Shown here piece after piece: positions 57,427-64,000 of a stretch of DNA of 64,000 nucleotides. Position 1 is the stretch's first letter. Every line of letters starts with the position of its first letter. Both the position numbers and the translations under genes were made by a program. The stretch is from Streptomyces asoensis (GTDB lineage Bacteria > Actinomycetota > Actinomycetes > Streptomycetales > Streptomycetaceae), in assembly GCF_016860545.1 (NCBI RefSeq), contig NZ_BNEB01000005.1:124001-188000 (forward strand). Direction: 5' to 3'. The notes beneath the pieces are model-generated. The model worked only from the letters and a program-made list of their open reading frames with translations. It did no database searches and was not told where the DNA came from.

Positions 57427-58392
57427 CTATTTCACCGCTCCGGTGCGGAACGGGTGACCGCCGTCGTCGATCCGTAGCGTGCCCGAGCGGGGGCCCTGCG
57501 TCCATCTCAGTTCGAGGTACCAGCGCACCTCGTTCTTCAACGTGTGCGTGGTGACGTCCAGGACCAGCGGGGTCCCGGCGGACGCCTGGTACGGGAAGCC
57601 GCGCCTCGGGCTCACGGCACGGGGTTCAGGGGCGTCCAGGTCCACGGCGAACGGGTGCTGTGCGTCGGCGCCTTGGCAGTCCGCGTAGGTGACTCCGGCG
57701 GGCGGGGCTTCGGCGGACAGTACCCGGACGTCCATGGCGGTCATGGTCACGGGGTCCTCTGCCGTGCTTCGCACCTTCAGGCGGACCGTCGTGGGCCGGG
57801 TCGTCCGAGTGCCGTCCGTCGGAGGGCAGACGTCGGCGGGCGGGACGACGGCCGCCGAAAGGGGGATGCTCCCTCCGGCCGCCCCGGCCTCATCGGTCGA
57901 CGGGTCGGGCACCGTGACGGCCGGGACCGTCAGGTCCGGTACCGACTCGGCGCGGTACCGGTCGATGGCCAGCGCTCCGGAGGTGCTGAGGGCGACCACG
58001 GCGGCCCCCAGCGCGACGTACCGCGAGACGAACCGGCGGGATCGCGGCCTCGGCTCCTCGACAGGCGGCGGGCTCTGGACGACCGGTACCGGCGCGGGCA
58101 CCGGTACCCCCGCCCCCTCCGACGCGGTCGTCCCCCTCCCGCGCCGGGCCTGGTCCGCCACCGCCCATCGCCGGTGCAGCTCCAGCAGCTCCTCGGGGTC
58201 CGCCCGGCAGATCCGGCCGAAGCGTTCGACCGGGGCGAATTCGGCCGGCACCGAGTCACCGGTGCAGTAGCGGTGCACCGTCGAGGTGCTCAGGTGCAGC
58301 CGGCCCGCGAGAGCTCCGTAGCTGAGGCCCGCGCGCTCCTTCAACGCGCGCAGCATCTCGCCCAGCCCGGCCGCCGTATCGGCGTCCCTCAC
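57427..58392 (-). CDS. Membrane-tethered XRE-type regulator
   Basis: 321 residues. Residues 8-75 are a helix-turn-helix (LGEMLRALKERAGLSYGALA, HLSTSTVHRYCTGDSVPAEF). A Pro/Arg-rich linker leads to one membrane helix near 132-152 (YVALGAAVVALSTSGALAI), then an extracellular beta domain (about 190-321) with two Cys (DVCPPTD, YADCQG). The architecture is that of a one-component transmembrane regulator that reads an outside signal. GTG start at 58392; the upstream codons are not domain-like. No target is evident. Confidence 0.85.
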   Translation of the reverse strand: MRDADTAAGLGEMLRALKERAGLSYGALAGRLHLSTSTVHRYCTGDSVPAEFAPVERFGRICRADPEELLELHRRWAVADQARRGRGTTASEGAGVPVPAPVPVVQSPPPVEEPRPRSRRFVSRYVALGAAVVALSTSGALAIDRYRAESVPDLTVPAVTVPDPSTDEAGAAGGSIPLSAAVVPPADVCPPTDGTRTTRPTTVRLKVRSTAEDPVTMTAMDVRVLSAEAPPAGVTYADCQGADAQHPFAVDLDAPEPRAVSPRRGFPYQASAGTPLVLDVTTHTLKNEVRWYLELRWTQGPRSGTLRIDDGGHPFRTGAVK

Positions 58393-58636
58393 CGTCCCCA
58401 CCCCACCCACACGTCCCGCCCCGTGTCCCCTGCTGCCGCATTCCGCCTGGTCAGGCGATGCGGAACGTCCCAGCGTCCCGGGACGGCCGTCCGAGCTGGC
58501 CCGGGACCGACGTCCCGGGCAGGCTGCGATCACCAACCGGCGAGCCCGATAAGAGGATCATCACACACCTCGCCGGACGACTCGCGCGCGCCCGCGCGGC
58601 CCTTCAGTGGAACGACCGATCCGCCCCAGGATGGAA

Positions 58637-61339
58637 ATGATCACCGTCATACGCCAGACCCGCTCGTCCCGGAGATTGCCGATGCGCCGGCCGGCGACGG
58701 TGGCGAGAAGCACCGTGTTCGGTGTGCTCCTCGCCCTGCTGCTGTCCGTCTCCGGCGTCTTCCTCTCCGCCACCCCCGCCCGGGCGAACGACTACTACAG
58801 CAGCATCACCGAAGCCTCCGCGGCCAACATCGACTGGATGTCACGCGTCCCGGACGGGACCAACCTCGCCTGGCTCTCGGTGCCCGGCACCCATGACAGC
58901 CTCGCGCTCTGCGGGGACACCCCGGACCCGGACACGGGCCAGTGCTCGGGCATCGTCACCAGCATCACTCAGACGCAGGAGAACCACGGCTTCAGCGCGA
59001 AGACCCTGACCACCCAGTTCGACGCCGGCATCCGGGCGCTCGACATCCGGGTCCGGGTCGACAAGGGCGACGAGGGGCTGAAGTTCACCGTCCACCACGG
59101 CGCCACGTATCAGTACGCCAACTTCACCGACGTACTGAAGGCCACCTCCCGCTTCCTGAGCGACCACCCCGGCGAAACCGTCCTGATGAACCTCAAGGCG
59201 GAGTGCACCGGCTCCACCTTCTCCTGCAAGGACGCCGACGGGTTCGGGACCGATGTGTGGCGCAAGAAGATCTTCGACTCCTACCTGAACGGCCGCTCGT
59301 ACACCGGGGACGGCAACGAGAGCACCCCGTCGACCGCCTGGCGCGACCTGTTCTGGGGCCCCTCCGTCACCGGCAGTGGCCAGTCGAACCGCGTCCCGAC
59401 GCTCGGCGAGGTACGCGGCAAGGTCGTGCTCCTCGGCTACCGGAACACAGCCGGCGGCATCTTCGGCGGCTACGGGCTCGAGCAGCCCTACCCGTCCGGC
59501 GGCTCCAACGAGGAGTACGTGCAGGACGACTTCGAGCTGGCCACCATCAGCGACATCGACGACAAGTGGGAGAAGGTCCGAGCGCACCTGCGTCGGACCA
59601 ACGGCACCTGGGACGGCAGCCGCCCCGGTGAGAAGGACGCCAAGTACAAGCAGGACGCCCTGTATGTGAACTACACCAGCGCCTCGGGGAGCGGCGTCCA
59701 CCCCTACACGGCGGCGGGCGGTACCCCGACGGCGACCGGTGTGAACAACTTCCTCATCCAGTGTCTGCGCGCCGAGAAGGACCGGTGCCCGGAGTTCTAC
59801 GCAGGACGCGACGACCGGTTCGGCGGGCGGTCCGATCTGGACCGTATGGGCGTCATGATGATGGACTTCCCCGGCGGCAAGCTCATCGACGAGATCATCA
59901 CGCGCAACTCCGTGACGCACACCGACATCCGCGACGTCATGGTGGTCGGCGATTCCATCAGCCACGGGTACGAGGGCGACCACACCTGGCGCTACCGGCT
60001 GTGGGACTGGGCCAGGAGCACAAAGTGGCCGGTCACCTTCGTCGGACCGTACCGGGGCACCGTGCAGCAGGCCGACGCTCAGCCGCCCCAGCCGCCGGTT
60101 CTGGGCGAGAGCAGCGGCGGCGAGCCCACGGAGCCCCTTCCGGGCGACGCGCGCGTCCAGGGCGAGTACGCCGGGGACGTGAATGCCGGGTTCTCGATCG
60201 GCGGCTCGGCTCACTACGCCCTCTGGGGCCGTTCACTGACCCGGACCGTGCCGACCATCAAGCCGGTGATGCAGGAGCTGAAGGCCAAGGGCCGCGCGCC
60301 CGACCTGCTCCTGGTCGAGCTGGGCTTCAACGACATCGGCTGGTACGGGGCGGGCGCCGATCTGGTCGCCACCATGAAGAAGTTCGTGGACAACGCGCGG
60401 GCGGCCGACCCGGACGTGCGGATCGTCCTGGCCAACGTCCCCCAGCGGACCACCCTGGGCGACGCGAACCCCCAACTCCCCCAGCGCATCAGCGACTACA
60501 ACGCGGCCCTCGCCAAGGCGGCCCCCGGCTGGAGCACCAGCGCCTCACCGGTGGAGCTGGCCGACCTCAACAAGGCGATGGGCTGCGACCCGAAGGCGAC
60601 GACCTGCGCCACCACCTACGACGGACTGCATCCCAACGCCCTCGGCGAGTACCGCATCGCCCAGGCGTTCGGCGCGGTGCTGCACAAGGAGTTCGGCATC
60701 GGCGCCGCCGCACCCGACGTACCGGACAGCGCACCCGACCGGTCGCTCGCCACGCCGTCCGGCATGAAGTTCGACGGCGGCCGGCAAGGCGTCACCGCCA
60801 CCTGGAACAAGGTCTTCGGCGCGCACACCTACGACGTCCAGTGGCGTGACGTCACCACCGACCCGAACGCGGACTGGCACGACGTGGTGCCCGGCGTGAG
60901 CGCCCCGCGCTACGACATGTCCTGGCAGTTCACCGACCAGCCCTACGACGGCCACACCTACGAGGTGCGGGCCCGCGCGGTCGCCGGTGACGGCGCGGCC
61001 AACCGTTCCTCGTGGTCCTCGGCGGTCCGGGGCAAGGCGGCGCCGACGACGGCGGGGCGGCCGCCGGGGCTCACCGCGACGGCCGGCGCGGGCTCGATCG
61101 ACGTGCGCTGGTCGGCGCCGACCGACTCGCACAGCGGCTCGATCGTCCGGTACGCGGTGTGGGTGAACGACAAGAGCACCCCGGCGAACCACTCCCGGAT
61201 CATCGGCTACCCGTCGTCCGCCCGCTCCGCCAGGGTCACGGGGGTCACGGCGGGTCATGAGTACGTGATCATGGTCTGCGCCTGGAACGCGTCGGGTGAG
61301 GGCAAGCCGAGCATGAGCGACACGGTGGTCCCGGGCTAG
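58637..61339 (+). CDS. Secreted fusion: PI-PLC-like, SGNH hydrolase and two FN3 domains
   Basis: 900 residues. Signal peptide to about residue 51 (ATPARAN). Residues 60-420 are a phosphatidylinositol-specific phospholipase C X-like barrel with His86 in VPGTHDS and the second His in FTVHHGATY. Residues 432-690 are an SGNH hydrolase with Ser440 in VVGDSISHG, Asn565 in GFND and the D-x2-H pair in YDGLHPN (Asp662, His665). Two fibronectin type III domains (about 700-795 and 805-900) end the protein. It should cleave lipid or ester-linked groups on envelopes or polysaccharides outside the cell. ATG 58637 follows AGGA; GTG 58607 and ATG 58631 are alternatives. Confidence 0.9.
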   Translation: MITVIRQTRSSRRLPMRRPATVARSTVFGVLLALLLSVSGVFLSATPARANDYYSSITEASAANIDWMSRVPDGTNLAWLSVPGTHDSLALCGDTPDPDTGQCSGIVTSITQTQENHGFSAKTLTTQFDAGIRALDIRVRVDKGDEGLKFTVHHGATYQYANFTDVLKATSRFLSDHPGETVLMNLKAECTGSTFSCKDADGFGTDVWRKKIFDSYLNGRSYTGDGNESTPSTAWRDLFWGPSVTGSGQSNRVPTLGEVRGKVVLLGYRNTAGGIFGGYGLEQPYPSGGSNEEYVQDDFELATISDIDDKWEKVRAHLRRTNGTWDGSRPGEKDAKYKQDALYVNYTSASGSGVHPYTAAGGTPTATGVNNFLIQCLRAEKDRCPEFYAGRDDRFGGRSDLDRMGVMMMDFPGGKLIDEIITRNSVTHTDIRDVMVVGDSISHGYEGDHTWRYRLWDWARSTKWPVTFVGPYRGTVQQADAQPPQPPVLGESSGGEPTEPLPGDARVQGEYAGDVNAGFSIGGSAHYALWGRSLTRTVPTIKPVMQELKAKGRAPDLLLVELGFNDIGWYGAGADLVATMKKFVDNARAADPDVRIVLANVPQRTTLGDANPQLPQRISDYNAALAKAAPGWSTSASPVELADLNKAMGCDPKATTCATTYDGLHPNALGEYRIAQAFGAVLHKEFGIGAAAPDVPDSAPDRSLATPSGMKFDGGRQGVTATWNKVFGAHTYDVQWRDVTTDPNADWHDVVPGVSAPRYDMSWQFTDQPYDGHTYEVRARAVAGDGAANRSSWSSAVRGKAAPTTAGRPPGLTATAGAGSIDVRWSAPTDSHSGSIVRYAVWVNDKSTPANHSRIIGYPSSARSARVTGVTAGHEYVIMVCAWNASGEGKPSMSDTVVPG

Positions 61340-61452
61340 CGACCGGGTGCGCTGTCTGCGCCGAGCGCTCCGTTCGGGGGTACGTTCCCCGGGCGGGGCA
61401 CTCGGCCACAAGCGTCGAGAAGCGGGCTCGCATGACGACGGGAAATGGGCTC

Positions 61453-62535
61453 TTACGGCTCTGATCTCGATGCGTCGGCCAGGGCGCGCCGAACTTCCGC
61501 CGCGGGGAAGGGAGTGCTCTTGCTCTGCGTGAGTAGTCGATGATGGAAGTCGTCCAGGACGAGTGCGTGTGGAGCGTGACGATCGATGATCGCGACGATG
61601 TCGGGCGGAACGTCGGCGGGTTGGTGACCGTCGACCCACGCACGCAGGAACGCCCCGTGTTCGCTGCCACCACGCACGTCGTCCGGCAGGTGATAGCGAA
61701 GCAGGTGGCTTGGTGCGTAGGAGCGGTCGTAGACGAGGTGATCTGCGAGGAAAACGCGTTCCTGCGCCGAGAGTTCGAAATTGCGGCTCAACGCGAGCCC
61801 GAAGTCTGCGAAGTACACTCGCCGGCCGTCGGTGAGCAGATTGGCGAAGTGCGCGTCGAAGTGGACCAGTCCGCGCGCGCTCATGAACTCCGTCCCCCGC
61901 AGCAACTCGTTCTCGACCCATCGACAGGGCGACTCGCCTTCCGGCTTCGGTAGGGCCGCATCACGGCTGTCGCCGAGCAACGCGGCGAGCGTCTGCGGCA
62001 CATGCTCCAGGAAGAGCACCAGGCTGAAGGAGGACCTTCCGATGGCCTCCAGCCGACGACGTACGGCCGACGAGCCCTCCCAATGCGCCACGGCCCCCTC
62101 AACACCGCCGAACCCGTCGACGAAGCCAGCAGGGGGGCTGTCCGGCAATACCCGCCAGTGATACAGCAGCGGGAAACCCGCGTGGTCGTTGTTCAATGCC
62201 CAGCCTGTCGTCATGATGTGCGCGGCCAGCTCACGCCAGGCACCGAACCCTGCCGACCCCACCCCGTACTGGTAGCAGAGAGGAAGATCGAACACGTTTG
62301 CAGTCGACCGCACGTATCCCGGCTGCACCTCGATGTCCGTCAGCGGGACCCTCTTGACGAAGACGCGGGTGCCTGCGACTTCCATCTCCGCCGACCTGCC
62401 CCCGATACCGGAGCCGAGACTCGGCGCGGCGGACACCGCATCCCCCAGCCGACGGTCGCTCAACAGGGCCAGCTCTGCTCCCACGGCCGCGTGAGCAGAC
62501 ACACGCTCGGAATGCCCTGAGTCGGTCACATCCAT
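61453..62535 (-). CDS. Protein-kinase-like (phosphotransferase-fold) protein
   Basis: 360 residues. A beta-3 Lys candidate is in VFVKRVPL (Lys61), the catalytic loop is GLVHFDAHFANLL (Asp227, Asn232) and the metal-binding DFG is VYFADFGLAL (Asp244). The fold is that of small kinases or aminoglycoside-phosphotransferase-like proteins, but the glycine-rich loop is weak (GSGIGGRSAEM). Substrate unknown. The ATG at 62535 follows GGAG. It is convergent with the phospholipase fusion gene. Confidence 0.82.
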   Translation of the reverse strand: MDVTDSGHSERVSAHAAVGAELALLSDRRLGDAVSAAPSLGSGIGGRSAEMEVAGTRVFVKRVPLTDIEVQPGYVRSTANVFDLPLCYQYGVGSAGFGAWRELAAHIMTTGWALNNDHAGFPLLYHWRVLPDSPPAGFVDGFGGVEGAVAHWEGSSAVRRRLEAIGRSSFSLVLFLEHVPQTLAALLGDSRDAALPKPEGESPCRWVENELLRGTEFMSARGLVHFDAHFANLLTDGRRVYFADFGLALSRNFELSAQERVFLADHLVYDRSYAPSHLLRYHLPDDVRGGSEHGAFLRAWVDGHQPADVPPDIVAIIDRHAPHALVLDDFHHRLLTQSKSTPFPAAEVRRALADASRSEP

Positions 62536-62682
62536 CGACGGCTCCAGCCCGACATCGAAACCAGCTTCTGTTGATCATGCCAGGGCGTGACCGCGACTCC
62601 CGAAGCGCCGCCGGGCCTCAGCCACGATCCGAGCGTGGTCCCATCTCGTCGGCCGGGGCCGCGAACACCGTCCCAGTACGGC

Positions 62683-63645
62683 TCAGGGCGCCAGCACGAA
62701 CCTGCCGAACACCTTCCCCGCGTCCATGTCACGGTGGGCCAGCACCGCCTGGTCCAGCGGCAGCACTGCATGCACGACGGTGCGCAGGTCACCGTGCGCA
62801 GCATCGGCGAAGTGGGCCGACCGCACGGCCTGCCGGTCGGGGCCGGGCACGGTGTCGGAGCTGAAAGCGGCGAACGACAACGACCTGCGGAAGGCGTCCA
62901 TCAGCCGCATGCCGAAGTCCGCCGGCGGCTGCCCACCGACCACACCGACAGCCACGTACCGCCCGTTGGAGGTGAGCTTGTCCAGGAAATGGGGAAGCCG
63001 AGGACCCCCCACGACGTCGATCACCACGTCGAAGCCCGCCGGTGCGTCCGGGCCGCCCTCACCGGAGCGGTCAAGGACGTGGGTCGCGCCCAGGTCCCGC
63101 AGGCGTGCGCCACGCTCCACCGACGAGGTGGTGACGGCCACCGCGCTCGCACCGCCCCTGGCTGCGAGCTGGACCGCAGTAATCCCGATGCTGCCCGCAG
63201 CACCGCGCACGAGCAGCGTCTCGCCGGTCGTGAAACGGGCCCGGTCCAGGGCGAAGTGGGCGACCACGCCGGAGCCGCCGAGGGTCACTGCGTCAGCGCC
63301 GGTCAGGCCGTCGGGCAGCGGAAGGACGTCCTCGACCAAGGCGACGGCCTGCTCGGCGTACCCACCGGACAGGCCGGTGAACGCCCACACCCGCCGCCCG
63401 ACCCACGAGGCGTCCACGCCTCCTCCCACCGCGGTGACCGTTCCCGCGACCTCGCTGCCGAGGACATGGCCCTCCCGGAAGCCGTAGGCGGCAAGCGTTC
63501 CCTGGCGGATCACGGCGTCCACACCGCCTACCCCGATCGCCTCCGTGGCGACCCGCACCTGCCCCGGGCCAGGAAGCGGCACGGGCACATCGACGACCTC
63601 CAGACCATCGGGGTCTCCGAACGTCCTGATCACGACGGCTTTCAT
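62683..63645 (-). CDS. Quinone-oxidoreductase-type MDR protein
   Basis: 320 residues. The N-terminal MKAVVIRTFGDPDGLEVVDV and the Rossmann motif LLVRGAAGSIGITAVQLAAR mark a zinc-independent medium-chain dehydrogenase of the quinone reductase class (no Cys or His ligands for structural zinc). It should reduce quinones or enones with NADPH. The ATG at 63645 follows GAGGAG. It is divergent from a TetR gene that probably represses it. Confidence 0.9.
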   Translation of the reverse strand: MKAVVIRTFGDPDGLEVVDVPVPLPGPGQVRVATEAIGVGGVDAVIRQGTLAAYGFREGHVLGSEVAGTVTAVGGGVDASWVGRRVWAFTGLSGGYAEQAVALVEDVLPLPDGLTGADAVTLGGSGVVAHFALDRARFTTGETLLVRGAAGSIGITAVQLAARGGASAVAVTTSSVERGARLRDLGATHVLDRSGEGGPDAPAGFDVVIDVVGGPRLPHFLDKLTSNGRYVAVGVVGGQPPADFGMRLMDAFRRSLSFAAFSSDTVPGPDRQAVRSAHFADAAHGDLRTVVHAVLPLDQAVLAHRDMDAGKVFGRFVLAP

Positions 63646-63771
63646 CTCGGCTCCTCGGATCGGTGGAAAGATGGATCGCGGCTGCGGCCGCGGGCGTCGA
63701 GCCGGCCCCCACGCCCGAGACCTCACCGGCGAAGTGCCGGGCCGGGGCGGCAGCACCGCCACCGGACCGTA

Positions 63772-63789
63772 ACGGACGCCCCCGTCCGT
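63772..63789. promoter_or_regulatory. Candidate TetR operator
   Basis: ACGGAC (63772-63777) and GTCCGT (63784-63789) are inverted repeats with a 6-base spacer, 20 bases before the TetR start and in the shared divergent region with the oxidoreductase gene. This is a usual place for an autoregulatory operator. Confidence 0.5.
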
Positions 63790-63808
63790 CTGGCTAAAGT
63801 GAGAAACG

Positions 63809-64000
63809 ATGACCAGCCGATTGCCTCGGACCGTGCGCTCCGACGCCCGCGACAACCGGGCCTGCATCCTGGACGCCGCCCGCACGGTGTTCGGCGAAGA
63901 GGGCCTGAGTGCGCCCATGCGCGAGGTCGCCCGGCACGCAGGTGTCGGCCCCGCCACGCTGTACCGGCACTTCCCGGCCAAACAGGCACTGATCGCAGAG
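63809..64000 (+). CDS. TetR-family regulator (cut by window end)
   Basis: From ATG 63809 the open frame encodes a complete TetR helix-turn-helix: ACILDAARTVFGEEGLSAPM, REVARHAGVGPATLYRHFPA, then KQALIAE at the window edge. The ligand domain lies outside the window. It is divergent from the quinone oxidoreductase gene, its probable target. Confidence 0.92.
   Translation, partial: MTSRLPRTVRSDARDNRACILDAARTVFGEEGLSAPMREVARHAGVGPATLYRHFPAKQALIAE

Noticed and set aside
1..64000. tRNA, rRNA, CRISPR arrays, insertion sequences, integrase or attachment sites
   Set aside because: I looked for T-loop patterns, repeated spacers, transposase motifs and flanking inverted repeats and found none that I could support.

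Overview
The window is high-GC actinobacterial DNA. The codon use (G or C at almost every third position), GTG and TTG starts, twin promoter-operon architecture and gene families (snapalysin, serpin, MmyB-type regulators, class F sortase, LAL-type LuxR regulator) all point to Streptomyces, probably an arm or other accessory part of the chromosome. It contains no rRNA, tRNA, CRISPR array or intact insertion sequence that I could see. About 60 genes are supported, plus several clear gene remnants.

Left region (1-11.2 kb): a low-oxygen/redox-stress island. It holds two universal stress proteins, a flavohemoprotein, an oleate-hydratase-family protein, a zinc alcohol dehydrogenase followed by an HTH + flavin-split-barrel fusion, a flavodoxin, phosphoketolase and a DoxX-like membrane protein. 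The island is tied together by a repeated 16-bp palindrome of the form GGGGCC-N4-GGCCCC. Six good copies and one degenerate copy sit upstream of these genes, and I found none later in the window. By gene content and by motif this looks like an OsdR/DevR (DosR-like) dormancy regulon. Just beyond its last box lies a remnant of the nitrate reductase gamma subunit.

11.3-14.9 kb: a B12-riboswitch-controlled ABC importer operon (binding lipoprotein, permease, ATPase, [2Fe-2S] ferredoxin-like protein). 15.0-18.0 kb: a GyrB-like protein that has lost its catalytic residues, and two lipoproteins. 18.1-25.7 kb: a das-like amino-sugar cluster, with a divergent GntR/HutC regulator, a sugar ABC transporter, a GH20 hexosaminidase and a secreted CBM3-GH16 protein. 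The shared intergenic region carries phased ACCAGT repeats.

25.7-43 kb: small regulator/target pairs (LysR with an epimerase, TetR with an epimerase, MmyB regulators around a secreted beta-propeller), a large LuxR regulator, a serpin, methyltransferases, and decayed genes (an aldo/keto reductase with an internal deletion, an MmyB fragment, a TetR without its DNA-binding domain).

43-54.6 kb: an M14 carboxypeptidase with a separately encoded propeptide-like partner, facing a three-gene group (BNR propeller, unknown, small membrane protein); then a GAP-family exporter, SUKH-like protein, DHFR-like reductase, snapalysin and a frameshifted DUF488 remnant. 55-64 kb: a class F sortase with its cell-wall substrate, a DUF4232 protein, a membrane-tethered XRE regulator, a large secreted PI-PLC/SGNH/FN3 fusion, a kinase-like protein, and a quinone-oxidoreductase/TetR pair cut by the window end.
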